Notes: generated by a model from the letters alone, not told the origin. Numbered from the stretch's first letter, positions 17,613 to 26,264 are shown. The stretch is 64,000 nt of DNA from Arcobacter cryaerophilus gv. crypticus (GCF_002993025.1 NZ_NXGI01000002.1:259393-323392); one strand, 5' to 3'. Program-made: numbers and translations.

Positions 17613-17919
17613 AACAAGAAAATTACCTAAAAAAACTATTGTTATAATATCGATTCTTATTGTTTTAGGAATTTTTGTATTTGTTTGGTTGGAAACATTA
17701 AAAAGTGAAAAGTTTAATGAAGTTTTGATTGACTTAGGACATAAAGATATTAAGGATTTAAAAGTAGTAAATAGAATGAATGTTGAAGATACTATAACTA
17801 AAGAAAAAAGTTATGTTTATAAATTAACATTTTTCGATAATACTTTAAATAAAACTTGTATAGGTTTTGTATCTAAGCAAAGAGACAGAACTTATACAAA
17901 AGATTTTGATTGTAAATAA
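17602..17919 (+). CDS. Single-span membrane protein of unknown function
   Basis: I do not recognise this 105-residue protein. It has a short basic start (KLPKKT), one transmembrane helix at about 12-30 (IVIISILIVLGIFVFVWL) and a C-terminal domain of about 70 residues, probably periplasmic, with two cysteines (in KTCIGF and at the end in DFDCK) that could form a disulfide. It overlaps the carbonic anhydrase stop by 11 bases and precedes mqnE by nine, so it is probably cotranscribed with both. Confidence 0.7.
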   Translation: MSYETRKLPKKTIVIISILIVLGIFVFVWLETLKSEKFNEVLIDLGHKDIKDLKVVNRMNVEDTITKEKSYVYKLTFFDNTLNKTCIGFVSKQRDRTYTKDFDCK

Positions 17920-17928
17920 GAGGAAATT

Positions 17929-18990
17929 ATGACTTTGATTGAGAAATTGGAAAATGGTACTAGGTTAAACTATGAAGATGGAGTTAAACTTTTTGACTTA
18001 GATGTTATTACTTTAGGACATTATGCAAATAAAATAAGAGAGCAAAAACATCAAAAAAAGACATATTTTAATATAAATAGACATATAAATCCAACAAATA
18101 TTTGTAAAGATGTATGCCAATTTTGTGCATATAGTGCAAGTAGAAAAAATCCAGACCAATATACTTTAAGTCATGAAGATATTTTAGAAACTGTAAAAAA
18201 CTCATCTAAAAATGGCATAAAAGAGGTTCATATAGTTTCTGCTCACAATCCACACACTGGTTTAGAGTGGTATATGGATATATTTAAAAAAATAAAAAAA
18301 GATTTCCCAAATATACATATAAAAGCTCTTACAGCTGCTGAAATTCATTTTTTAAGTACACAGTATAATTTAAGTTATGAAGAACTTATTGATACTATGA
18401 TTAAAAGTGGAGTTGATTCAATGCCAGGTGGTGGAGCTGAAATTTTCGATGAAAAGATTAGAAAAAGAATTTGTGGAGGAAAAGTAAGCTCAGAACAATG
18501 GTTAGAAATTCATAAACTTTGGCACAATAAAGGTAAAAAAAGTAACGCTACAATGCTTTTTGGACATATAGAATCAAGAGAACATAGAGTTGACCATATT
18601 TTAAGATTAAGAGAACTGCAAGATATTACAGGCGGATTTAATGCTTTTATTCCTTTAGTTTTTCAAACAGAAAATAACTATTTAAAAGTAAAAGAGCCAG
18701 TAACTGCAAATGAAATTTTAAAAACTTACGCAGTTTCAAGAATTTTACTTGATAATATTCCAAATATTAAAGCATATTGGGCTACTTCAACTGTAAAATT
18801 AGCTCTTATAGCTCAAGAGTTTGGTGCAAATGATGTTGATGGAACTATTGAAAAAGAGTCAATTCAAAGCGCAGCTGGGGCAAAAAGTAAAAATGGTGTT
18901 GCTCAAAATGAGTTTGTTGATTTAATAAAAAACTCTGGATTTATTCCAGTTGAGAGAGATAGCGTTTATAATGAACTAAAAATTTATTAA
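17929..18990 (+). CDS. mqnE: Aminofutalosine synthase MqnE
   Basis: MqnE is a radical SAM enzyme joining the enolpyruvyl benzoate precursor to SAM in the futalosine route to menaquinone. The 353-residue protein has the iron-sulfur cluster motif Cys59-x3-Cys63-x2-Cys66 (NICKDVCQFCAYS) and the family hallmark DSMPGGGAEIFD. MqnC shares the fold but lacks this exact segment. Campylobacterota use the futalosine pathway for their respiratory quinone, so the gene is expected. RBS GAGGA precedes the ATG. Confidence 0.93.
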   Translation: MTLIEKLENGTRLNYEDGVKLFDLDVITLGHYANKIREQKHQKKTYFNINRHINPTNICKDVCQFCAYSASRKNPDQYTLSHEDILETVKNSSKNGIKEVHIVSAHNPHTGLEWYMDIFKKIKKDFPNIHIKALTAAEIHFLSTQYNLSYEELIDTMIKSGVDSMPGGGAEIFDEKIRKRICGGKVSSEQWLEIHKLWHNKGKKSNATMLFGHIESREHRVDHILRLRELQDITGGFNAFIPLVFQTENNYLKVKEPVTANEILKTYAVSRILLDNIPNIKAYWATSTVKLALIAQEFGANDVDGTIEKESIQSAAGAKSKNGVAQNEFVDLIKNSGFIPVERDSVYNELKIY

Positions 18991-19013
18991 AATTTATTTA
19001 ATAAATTTTAGTT
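18974..19013 (+). terminator. A+T-rich hairpin at the end of mqnE
   Basis: An inverted repeat of about 15 bases, AACTAAAAATTTATTA against TAATAAATTTTAGTT with one bulge, spans the mqnE stop codon. It could end transcription, but there is no separate T run. Confidence 0.45.
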
Positions 19014-19022
19014 CCCAAAATA

Positions 19023-19265
19023 TTACATACAACAACCATTTCCACAGCAAGAGCTAATAGGTTCATCTTTATAAAACTTTATTACCAAATTATTAAACAT
19101 CTCTTGTATTTGAAAATTATGTTTTTTACAAAAAGTTTTATTCATAATGTTTTTTATCTCAATTGCTTTAAAAAGAGCATCATCTTTTGAGGAAAACTCA
19201 AAGCTACCATTTAAATTACTATTTAAAAAACATTTACATTTATCTTGAATTAATATTTTATACAT
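19023..19265 (-). CDS. Small cysteine-rich protein of unknown function
   Basis: I do not recognise this 80-residue protein. It has seven cysteines: CKC near the N-terminus (9-13), one at about 46, and a terminal cluster SSCCGNGCCM. The terminal CC-x3-CC pattern suggests metal binding or a redox role. The middle is amphipathic and charged. No signal peptide or membrane span is present. It is monocistronic, convergent with mqnE and divergent from psd. Confidence 0.65.
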   Translation of the reverse strand: MYKILIQDKCKCFLNSNLNGSFEFSSKDDALFKAIEIKNIMNKTFCKKHNFQIQEMFNNLVIKFYKDEPISSCCGNGCCM

Positions 19266-19372
19266 TTTTTTACCTTTAATTTTTAAACTCGAAAGCTTAT
19301 CAAAAAATTTATTAAAGCAATAAAATAGTAAAAAAAAGTTAGAATAAAGGATTAATAACTACGGGGGAATAT

Positions 19373-20176
19373 ATGCATATTACAAATCTTCTATCACAAT
19401 ACTTTGGTAAATTTGCGAAAAAAGAGTTTCCAAAACCAATCCAAGAACTTATAAATGGTGCTTACACAAAATTTATGAAACTAGACTTGAAAGAGTTTAA
19501 AAATTCAAAACATTACAAATCTTTAAATGAACTTTTTACAAGAGATTTGATAATAAAAAGAGATATAGATATTTCAAAAGATATTTTTATTTCTCCAACT
19601 GATAGTTTAATTACTGAGTGTGGTAAGCTAAAAAATGATACAGCTTTACAAATAAAAGGTATGGAATATAGCGTTGAAGAGCTTCTTACTTATTATTGTA
19701 GAGATAATTTTTCAAAAGTAGAAAATGGTGAATTTATGAATTTTTATTTATCGCCAAAAGATTACCATAGATATCATTCACCAGTTGATTTTAAGCTAAA
19801 AAAACTAATACATGTACCTGGAAAACTATATCCTGTAAACTTAAAATATCTGAACAAAGAGATTGAGCTTTTTGTTCAAAATGAAAGAGTTGTTTTAGAG
19901 TGTGAAAAAGATGGAAAAATCTTTTATATGATTTTTGTCGGAGCTTTAAATGTTGGGCAAATGGTGTTTGAATTTGAGCCAAGAGTCGAAACAAATAAAG
20001 ATGCAAAAGAGATAAAAGTTTATACATATGAGAATATTGAAATTTCAAAAGCTGACTGCTTGGGTTATTTTAAAATGGGATCTACAGTTGTAATGATTTG
20101 GGAAAAAGATTTTGTAATTTTAGAGGATTTATTAAACCAAAATGTAAAATTTGGTCAAAAAATTGCAAAATATTGA
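19373..20176 (+). CDS. psd: Phosphatidylserine decarboxylase proenzyme
   Basis: Psd makes phosphatidylethanolamine and is self-cleaved to give a pyruvoyl group. The 267-residue protein has the processing site Gly236-Ser237-Thr in YFKMGSTVVMIW, and the catalytic motif FYLSPKDYHRYHSP with its histidine. Length fits the bacterial short form. A strong RBS (CGGGGGAA) precedes ATG and a TAGAAT -10 lies near 19340. The last 26 bases overlap the next gene in another frame. Confidence 0.95.
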   Translation: MHITNLLSQYFGKFAKKEFPKPIQELINGAYTKFMKLDLKEFKNSKHYKSLNELFTRDLIIKRDIDISKDIFISPTDSLITECGKLKNDTALQIKGMEYSVEELLTYYCRDNFSKVENGEFMNFYLSPKDYHRYHSPVDFKLKKLIHVPGKLYPVNLKYLNKEIELFVQNERVVLECEKDGKIFYMIFVGALNVGQMVFEFEPRVETNKDAKEIKVYTYENIEISKADCLGYFKMGSTVVMIWEKDFVILEDLLNQNVKFGQKIAKY

Positions 20177-21536
20177 TTTGTTAAATACTCTTTTAATAGC
20201 AACTACATTTTTAGCAATTGTCTTTATAATTTTATATATAAGACAATTAAAAAATGAAAAAAATATTTGTAAACAAGTTATTCATACTGCAAAAAAAGAG
20301 GTAGAAGAGAGACTTTACAAAGATGAACTTACAGGTCTTAAAAATAGAAAATCTATTGAAGATAGTATAAAAGGTAAAGATTCAGTTGTTGCTATTTTGC
20401 TTGATGTAGATTCTTTTGAAGATTTAAATGAACTTTATGGATTTATAAATGCTGAAGAAGTTTTAAAAGAGTTATCAAATATTTTAAAAGGCTTTGAAAA
20501 AACTCACAATATGGTTGCATATAGATTAAGTGGTGATATTTTTGCTCTTACAAATATAAACAATATACCATTTGAAGAAATTTTTATCTTAATTGAAGAG
20601 TTAAACAAAGCATTTTTGAATCGAAAAATTTTTGTTGATAAACTGAAAGTTGATATTGTTGTGTCTATGACAATTGGAGTTTCAATTTTTCAAGAAGAGC
20701 CTATATTAACTGCAGCAATGGCTTTAAAAAAAGCAAAATCATTAAATCAAACTTGCTTTGTTTATAATAATGAACTTGATTCCAAAGAGCTTATTATACA
20801 ATCTCTTTACTGGAGAGAAAAGATAAAAAAAGCAGTTGAGGAAGATAAAATAACACCTTTTTATCAGCCAATAGTAAATAGAAACCAAGAGATAATAAAA
20901 TATGAATCTTTGATGAGAATAAAAGATTTTGATTGTAATAATGAACTTGTTATTGTTACTCCCGATAAGTTTTTAGGAATTTCATTTAAGACAAAACAGT
21001 ATTTAGAACTGTCAAGAATTATTATCTCAAAAAGTTTAGATAATCTTTTGAAAACTAAAAAAAATATAACTATAAATTTGAGTTTTAGAGATATTTTGAA
21101 TTATGAATTTATAGATTATTTAGATAATGTTTTGGAAAAATTAAAGTTTGAAGATAGAAATAGGCTCGTATTTGAAATCTTAGAGAGTGAAAATTTGAGT
21201 GATTATGATTTTTTAGAAGAGTTTGTTTTGAAATATAAAAAACTAGGTTGTAAAATAGCAATAGATGATTTTGGAAGTGGATATTCAAATTTTATTAGAA
21301 TAATAAGACTTAAGCCTGATTATTTAAAAATCGATGGAAGCCTAATAAAAAATATAGATAAAGATAATAACTCTTATGAGATTGTAAAATCAATAATTGC
21401 TTTTAGTAAAACTTTAAAAATTAAAACTATTGCTGAATATGTACATAGTGAAGAAATATTTAATCTTTTACTTGAACTTGATGTAGATGAATTTCAAGGT
21501 TACTATTTTGGAAAACCAGATGAGGAATTTTTATAA
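20151..21536 (+). CDS. Membrane GGDEF-EAL protein with degenerate GGDEF
   Basis: The 461-residue protein has one membrane span (about 10-30), a GGDEF-like domain (about 55-210) and an EAL domain (about 215-460). The GGDEF active site reads SGDIF (127-131), so cyclase activity is doubtful. The EAL domain keeps likely catalytic residues: Glu252 (ESL in place of EAL), an Asn in TINLSF, Glu in FEILES, the pair in IDDFGSGY, Lys in LKIDGS and a C-terminal Glu. It is therefore probably a cyclic di-GMP phosphodiesterase, with the GGDEF part possibly a GTP sensor. The TTG start inside psd is uncertain; TTG at 20163 is an alternative. Confidence 0.85.
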   Translation: MVKKLQNIDLLNTLLIATTFLAIVFIILYIRQLKNEKNICKQVIHTAKKEVEERLYKDELTGLKNRKSIEDSIKGKDSVVAILLDVDSFEDLNELYGFINAEEVLKELSNILKGFEKTHNMVAYRLSGDIFALTNINNIPFEEIFILIEELNKAFLNRKIFVDKLKVDIVVSMTIGVSIFQEEPILTAAMALKKAKSLNQTCFVYNNELDSKELIIQSLYWREKIKKAVEEDKITPFYQPIVNRNQEIIKYESLMRIKDFDCNNELVIVTPDKFLGISFKTKQYLELSRIIISKSLDNLLKTKKNITINLSFRDILNYEFIDYLDNVLEKLKFEDRNRLVFEILESENLSDYDFLEEFVLKYKKLGCKIAIDDFGSGYSNFIRIIRLKPDYLKIDGSLIKNIDKDNNSYEIVKSIIAFSKTLKIKTIAEYVHSEEIFNLLLELDVDEFQGYYFGKPDEEFL

Positions 21537-21544
21537 ATTAATCT

Positions 21545-21564
21545 TCCAAAAAGTATTTTTTGGA
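21545..21564 (+). terminator. Weak hairpin after the GGDEF-EAL gene
   Basis: Arms TCCAAAAA (21545-21552) and TTTTTGGA (21557-21564) with a four-base loop. It is A+T-rich and lacks a T run, so it is only a possible terminator. Confidence 0.35.
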
Positions 21565-21595
21565 TAAATTTTATCAAAATATAAAAGGAGAAAAA

Positions 21596-21820
21596 ATGAG
21601 TATTATTACAAAAATAGAAGAGCTTGATTTATCAGGTACAAAAAAAGGAAAAATTGTTATTTCAAATGTAACTGAGCCTTATGGTGCAAATACAGCTGAT
21701 ATTGTAAGTATCGCAATTGCACTAAACGGAGAAGATGTTCAATGGAAAGCACATATTCCTTATGAAAATATTGATGGATTAATAGAAGCTTTAAATAAAG
21801 CAAAAAATCTTAAAAAATAG
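21596..21820 (+). CDS. Small conserved-looking protein of unknown function
   Basis: I do not recognise this protein. The ATG at 21596 follows AAGGAG by six bases and gives 74 residues; an in-frame ATG 36 bases earlier lacks a ribosome site. The sequence is balanced and globular: strands in KGKIVISNV and DIVSIAIAL, then WKAHIPYENIDGLIEALNKAK, a helix at the end. No signal peptide or membrane span. It sits 50 bases upstream of rimB, but a -10 element lies between, so it may be a separate transcript. Confidence 0.7.
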   Translation: MSIITKIEELDLSGTKKGKIVISNVTEPYGANTADIVSIAIALNGEDVQWKAHIPYENIDGLIEALNKAKNLKK

Positions 21821-21841
21821 AGCTAAAAAAATATATTGTGA

Positions 21842-21847
21842 TATAAT
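21842..21847 (+). promoter_or_regulatory. Probable -10 element of rimB-rimK
   Basis: TATAAT lies 24 bases before the rimB ATG, with the AGGGGG ribosome site between. No convincing -35 is seen. Confidence 0.5.
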
Positions 21848-21870
21848 TCCTTCTATATTTAGGGGGATTT

Positions 21871-22287
21871 ATGTTACAACTAAAAATTATTGGAAGAGTA
21901 GAAACTATATCGATTTTGGATTTAGAACTTTTTGATTTAGACGCAAAAATTGATACGGGAGCTTACTCAAATTCTCTTCATTGTGATGATATATTTGTAG
22001 ACGAAGATAACTTTGTACATTTTAAATTGTTAGATAAAATTCATCCTTCATACCACGGAAAAAAATTAAAAATACCACTTTATAAAACAAAGAGTGTAAA
22101 AAGCTCAAATGGTCTTGTTCAATTACGAGCTTCTATAAAAGTTCAAGTAAAATTTGCAGGAAAAGTTTATCAAACTGTAGTTTCATTGACAAATCGTGCT
22201 GATATGAAATACCCTATGTTAATAGGAAGAAAGTTTTTAAAAGATAGATTTTTGGTTGATGTTTCAAAAAAGAATTTAATAAAGTAG
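21871..22287 (+). CDS. rimB: RimB-type retropepsin-like protease (ATP-dependent zinc protease family)
   Basis: This 138-residue protein matches the family annotated as ATP-dependent zinc protease, now grouped with RimB: it shows the aspartic-protease-like motif KIDTGAYSNSLHC and the paired strand MKYPMLIGRKFL. RimB cleaves or trims glutamate tails added by RimK in Pseudomonas. It precedes rimK by eight bases, the usual partnership. A strong RBS (AGGGGG) is present. Whether it acts on ribosomal protein S6 here is inferred. Confidence 0.85.
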   Translation: MLQLKIIGRVETISILDLELFDLDAKIDTGAYSNSLHCDDIFVDEDNFVHFKLLDKIHPSYHGKKLKIPLYKTKSVKSSNGLVQLRASIKVQVKFAGKVYQTVVSLTNRADMKYPMLIGRKFLKDRFLVDVSKKNLIK

Positions 22288-22295
22288 GAAATAAA

Positions 22296-23228
22296 ATGTT
22301 AGTTTATATATTATCAAGAAATAAAAATTTATATTCAACGCAAAGATTGTTTGAAGAGGCTTCAAATAAAGGCTGGGAAGTAAGAGTTATTGATTATTTA
22401 AAATGTACAATAGAGATTATGAAAAATGAGCTTGTTGTAAATTATGAGGGTGAAGTATTAAAAGTTCCTGATGCAATAATTCCAAGAATTGGTGCAAGTA
22501 GAACATTTTTTGGTGCAGCAATAGTAAGACACTTTGAGATGCAAGATGTATTTTCGACAACTGGGAATTTAGCACTTACAAGAAGTAGAGATAAGCTAAG
22601 AAGTCTTCAAGTTTTGTCAAAACATGGTGTAGATTTACCAAGAACTGTTTTTGCTTCAAATAAATCAAATGCAAAAGATGTAATAGCACTAAGTGGTGGA
22701 ACACCTTTGGTTTTAAAAATTTTAGAAGGAACTCAAGGTGTTGGAGTTGTTTTGGTTGATAGTAAAAAAGCCGCAAAATCGGTTTTAGATGCCTTTTATG
22801 GGATGGATGTAAATTTACTTGTTCAAGAGTATATTGAAGAAGCTAGCGGAAGCGATATAAGAGTTTTTGTTGTAAATGGCGAAGTAGTTGCTGCTATGAA
22901 GCGACAAGGAGCAGAAGGAGATTTTAGGTCAAACCTTCATCAAGGTGGAAGCTCTAGCGTTTATAAATTAAATAGAAAAGAGAAAAGTATAGCTCTAGCA
23001 GCTGCTAAATCTATGGGGCTTGGAGTTTGCGGAGTTGATATGATAACTTCAAAAAGAGGACCTTTGGTTATGGAAGTAAACTCAAGTCCAGGATTAGAAG
23101 GAATTGAAAAATCAACTGGAATAAATGTTGCACTAAAAATAATGGATTATATAGAGAAAAATATAAAACCAGATTGTCCAACAAATCCAACAAAAAGAAA
23201 GATTAAAAAAGATAGCATAGGTGCATAA
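22296..23228 (+). CDS. rimK: ATP-grasp alpha-L-glutamate ligase RimK
   Basis: RimK adds glutamate residues to the C-terminus of ribosomal protein S6. The 310-residue protein has the RimK N-domain (YILSRNKNLYSTQRLFEEA), the ATP-grasp core (PLVLKILEGTQGVGVVLV, VQEYIEEASGSDIRVFV) and the metal-binding end VMEVNSSPGLEG. Length and motifs are those of RimK. It pairs with rimB upstream. An all A-T inverted repeat follows the stop. Confidence 0.93.
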   Translation: MLVYILSRNKNLYSTQRLFEEASNKGWEVRVIDYLKCTIEIMKNELVVNYEGEVLKVPDAIIPRIGASRTFFGAAIVRHFEMQDVFSTTGNLALTRSRDKLRSLQVLSKHGVDLPRTVFASNKSNAKDVIALSGGTPLVLKILEGTQGVGVVLVDSKKAAKSVLDAFYGMDVNLLVQEYIEEASGSDIRVFVVNGEVVAAMKRQGAEGDFRSNLHQGGSSSVYKLNRKEKSIALAAAKSMGLGVCGVDMITSKRGPLVMEVNSSPGLEGIEKSTGINVALKIMDYIEKNIKPDCPTNPTKRKIKKDSIGA

Positions 23229-23230
23229 TA

Positions 23231-23264
23231 AATAAAATATTATAAGTAAATATAATATTTTATT
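23231..23264 (+). terminator. A+T-only inverted repeat after rimK
   Basis: Perfect 14-base arms AATAAAATATTATA (23231-23244) and TATAATATTTTATT (23251-23264) with a six-base loop. It is likely the rimK terminator, though stems without G-C pairs are weak. Confidence 0.5.
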
Positions 23265-23291
23265 TTAAACTATTCATTTACTAATGTAATA

Positions 23292-23297
23292 TATAAT
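23292..23297 (+). promoter_or_regulatory. Probable -10 element of the thioredoxin-dsbD pair
   Basis: TATAAT lies 27 bases before the ATG at 23319 with AAAGGA between. No clear -35 is visible. Confidence 0.45.
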
Positions 23298-23318
23298 TTA
23301 ATTTTTTAAAGGATAGAT

Positions 23319-23678
23319 ATGCGAAAAGTTATAGTTTTTTTAATATTTACTAATTTCTTATTTTCTTATGAAGAGTTAAATATTGATAATTTTGATGAAA
23401 AAATAAAAGGTAAAAATGCAATTATTGATTTTTATGCTTCTTGGTGTCCACCTTGTAAGATTTTGGCAAATAATTTAGAGGATTTTGAGATTATAAAACC
23501 TGATAATGTTGAAGTTTTTAAGGTAAATATTGAAGATGAATTAGTTTTGGCAAAAAAATATGGTGTAAAAAGATTACCAACTCTAATCTATTTTAAAGAT
23601 GGGAAACCAATAAAAGAGTATGTGGGAATAAAAACATCTCAAGAGCTTTTAGATAGTTCAAAAATAGATTTTAAATAG
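23319..23678 (+). CDS. Periplasmic thioredoxin-fold protein
   Basis: The 119-residue protein has a signal peptide (about 1-16, IVFLIFTNFLFSYEE) and a thioredoxin fold with active site SWCPPCK (Cys43, Cys46) and the cis-proline segment KRLPTLIYF. It should work in the periplasm as a thiol reductase or oxidase. It precedes dsbD by nine bases, so DsbD probably reduces it. CPPC is common in TlpA-type reductases; the substrate (for example cytochrome c apoproteins) is inferred. Confidence 0.88.
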   Translation: MRKVIVFLIFTNFLFSYEELNIDNFDEKIKGKNAIIDFYASWCPPCKILANNLEDFEIIKPDNVEVFKVNIEDELVLAKKYGVKRLPTLIYFKDGKPIKEYVGIKTSQELLDSSKIDFK

Positions 23679-23687
23679 GAGAGAGAA

Positions 23688-25472
23688 ATGAAAAAATTAT
23701 TACTATTTTTAATGCTATTTACTTATAGTTTTTCAGTAGAATTTGGCAATAAAGTATTGGAACCTGAAGAGGCATTTAAAGTAGTTTTTATAAAAAATGA
23801 AAATAGTTTAAATATAAAAGTAGAGCTAGGTAAAGATATCTATTTATATGATGATAAACTTCAAGTAAATATTACAAAACCTAAAAAAGTCGAACTTTTA
23901 AAAGAGTTAGAACTAGCAAAACCAGTTGCTTATGATGGTTTTATTGTTCATTTTGATGATTTAAATATTGAAATTCCATATAACTTATTAAAATCAAAAC
24001 TAGATTCAAATAAGTATGAAATTGAGTTTAAGTTTCAAGGTTGTTCAAAAGCAGGGCTTTGTTATGCTCCAATGAGTGAAAAACAAGTTGTATTTTTTGA
24101 AGCAGATGTAAACGAAGAAGTTATCACTCAAGTTACAGAAGATATAAAACAAAAAGATGAATTAACATCTTCTTTAACACAAGACACAGAAGCTTTAAGT
24201 GAAACAGATAATATAGCAGCATCTTTAAAAGATTCTAGCACTTTAATTGTTCTTGCAACATTTTTTGGATTTGGTCTTTTATTGGCATTTACACCTTGCG
24301 TTTTTCCTATGATTCCAATTTTATCTTCTATTATTGTAAAAGCTTCACAAAATGAGAGTATGAGTGCTAAAAAAGGCTTCTTTTTATCTCTTGTTTATGT
24401 ACTTGCTATGAGTTTTGCATATACAATAGCAGGAGTTATTGCTGGAATTTTTGGAGCAAACTTACAAGCATCTTTACAAAATCCTTATGTTTTAATCTCT
24501 TTTGCTTTTATTTTTATAGCTCTTGCTTTTTCTATGTTTGGATATTTTGAAATAAGACTTCCAAGCTCAATTCAAACAAGAATAAGTAAAACAACTGAGG
24601 GTAAAGAGAGACAAGGAGTTTTAGGAGTTGCAATTATGGGGTTTTTGTCTGCATTAATTGTTGGTCCTTGTGTTGCTCCTCCACTTGCTGGTGCTTTAGT
24701 TTATATAGGTCAAACTGGAGATGCAGTTTTAGGAGGAATGGCACTTTTTGTAATGAGTTTGGGAATGGGAGTTCCACTACTTTTAATTGGAGCTGGAGCT
24801 GGTAAGTTTATGCCAAAACCAGGTGGCTGGATGCAAAGTGTTACAAAAATCTTTGGATTAGTTATGCTAGGTGTTGCTATTTGGTTACTTGATAGAGTTA
24901 TAAATCCAACAATATCTATGTATTTATGGTCATTTCTACTTTTAGGAAGTGCTATTTATTTAAGAGTTTATACACATATTATTTCACAACTTATATCAAC
25001 AATAATATTTATTTTTGGTGTTATTATGATTGTTGGTGCTGTAAGTGGAGCAACAAATCCACTAAAACCACTTGATAAATTTACAAGTAAAGTTTCACTT
25101 GCACAACAAGATGAATTAAAATTTATAAAAATTCAAAATATTGCACAACTTGAAGATGCTATTTTAAAATCTTCAAAACCTGTAATACTTGATTTTTGGG
25201 CAACTTGGTGTGTCTCATGTAAAGAGTTAGATGAGATTACTTTTAAAAATGATGAGGTTATCAAAAGACTTCAAAATTTTACACTTTTAAAAGTAGATGT
25301 TACTCAAAATAGTGAAGATGATAAAGCAATTCAAAAAAAATTTGGAATTGTAGGTCCTCCTGCATTAATTTTTTGGGATGAAAATAAACAAGAGGTAAAA
25401 AGTGCAAAAATAGTTGGTTATAAAAATCCAAAAGAGTTTTTAGAAATCTTAGATAAAAACTTTAAGAATTAA
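23688..25472 (+). CDS. dsbD: Thiol:disulfide interchange protein DsbD
   Basis: DsbD carries electrons from cytoplasmic thioredoxin across the membrane to periplasmic partners. The 594-residue protein has a signal peptide, an N-terminal alpha domain with the cysteine pair in GCSKAGLCYAP, eight membrane helices with TPCVFPMIPILS and GPCVAPPL (the two membrane cysteines), and a C-terminal thioredoxin domain with ATWCVSCKEL. All six expected cysteines are there. It forms an operon with the thioredoxin gene before it. Confidence 0.95.
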   Translation: MKKLLLFLMLFTYSFSVEFGNKVLEPEEAFKVVFIKNENSLNIKVELGKDIYLYDDKLQVNITKPKKVELLKELELAKPVAYDGFIVHFDDLNIEIPYNLLKSKLDSNKYEIEFKFQGCSKAGLCYAPMSEKQVVFFEADVNEEVITQVTEDIKQKDELTSSLTQDTEALSETDNIAASLKDSSTLIVLATFFGFGLLLAFTPCVFPMIPILSSIIVKASQNESMSAKKGFFLSLVYVLAMSFAYTIAGVIAGIFGANLQASLQNPYVLISFAFIFIALAFSMFGYFEIRLPSSIQTRISKTTEGKERQGVLGVAIMGFLSALIVGPCVAPPLAGALVYIGQTGDAVLGGMALFVMSLGMGVPLLLIGAGAGKFMPKPGGWMQSVTKIFGLVMLGVAIWLLDRVINPTISMYLWSFLLLGSAIYLRVYTHIISQLISTIIFIFGVIMIVGAVSGATNPLKPLDKFTSKVSLAQQDELKFIKIQNIAQLEDAILKSSKPVILDFWATWCVSCKELDEITFKNDEVIKRLQNFTLLKVDVTQNSEDDKAIQKKFGIVGPPALIFWDENKQEVKSAKIVGYKNPKEFLEILDKNFKN

Positions 25473-25485
25473 ATATCTTTAATAT

Positions 25486-25515
25486 ATAATAAATCCTTTT
25501 TTTAGGATTTATTAT
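25486..25515 (+). promoter_or_regulatory. Hairpin enclosing the ribosome site and start codon of the TSUP permease
   Basis: Perfect 11-base arms ATAATAAATCC (25486-25496) and GGATTTATTAT (25505-25515) enclose an eight-base loop of seven T and one A. The 3' arm contains most of the AGGA ribosome site and the first two bases of the ATG at 25514. Folding would hide the start. It also follows dsbD by 13 bases and could serve as its terminator. Confidence 0.6.
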
Positions 25516-26263
25516 GGAATTTACTACAGAATTTTTAATTTTTGCTTCTATTGTTATTTTTTTATCGGCATTAGTTCAATCTACTATTGGTTTTGGCTTT
25601 CCTATGATAGCAACTCCTCTTCTTGCAATGGTTACAGATATGAAAACAGCTGTTATATATGTTGCTATTCCTACTTTAGTATTAAATTTAAGTGTATTAA
25701 TTATTGAAGGAAATTTTTTAAAAACCATAAAGAGATTTTATCCTTTAGCGATTATGGCGATGATTGGAAGTGCAGTAGGAACACAAATTTTGATTTATAG
25801 TAATTCTGAAATATTTAAATTACTTTTATCAATTTCGATTCTTTTTTATCTTTTTAGCCAAAAAATATCTTTTGAAATGCCTTGGGTAAGAAGTAAACCA
25901 AATTTAGCAACTTTTGTTTTTGGTTTAAGTGCTGGTGTTATTGGTGGATTAACAAATGTTATGGCATTGGTTTTAATTATCTATTCTTTAGAGGCAAGAC
26001 ATAGTAAAAAAGAGATAATCCAATCTACCAATCTCTGTTTTATGTTTGGAAAAATTATTCAAATAGCCATTTTTATCTACCATGGTTCATTTACTCAAGA
26101 GATATTACAAACATCTTTATATAATCTTTTAATTGTTGGAATCTGTTTGATGATAGGTTTTAATTTAAGAAAAAAGATAGCTTCAGATAGTTACTTTAAA
26201 TTTATAAAAGCTTTTTTATTTTTAATGGCAATAGCTTTGATTTTACAAACTTTTTTAAATTGA
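25514..26263 (+). CDS. TSUP (TauE/SafE) family membrane permease
   Basis: The 249-residue protein has about eight hydrophobic helices and the TSUP features SALVQSTIGFGFPMIATPLL at the start and the repeat-like GLSAGVIGGLTNVMALVLI in the second half. Members export sulfite, sulfoacetate or similar organic anions, or import sulfur compounds. The substrate cannot be read. It lies downstream of dsbD behind a hairpin that covers its start. Confidence 0.85.
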   Translation: MEFTTEFLIFASIVIFLSALVQSTIGFGFPMIATPLLAMVTDMKTAVIYVAIPTLVLNLSVLIIEGNFLKTIKRFYPLAIMAMIGSAVGTQILIYSNSEIFKLLLSISILFYLFSQKISFEMPWVRSKPNLATFVFGLSAGVIGGLTNVMALVLIIYSLEARHSKKEIIQSTNLCFMFGKIIQIAIFIYHGSFTQEILQTSLYNLLIVGICLMIGFNLRKKIASDSYFKFIKAFLFLMAIALILQTFLN

Positions 26264-26264
26264 A

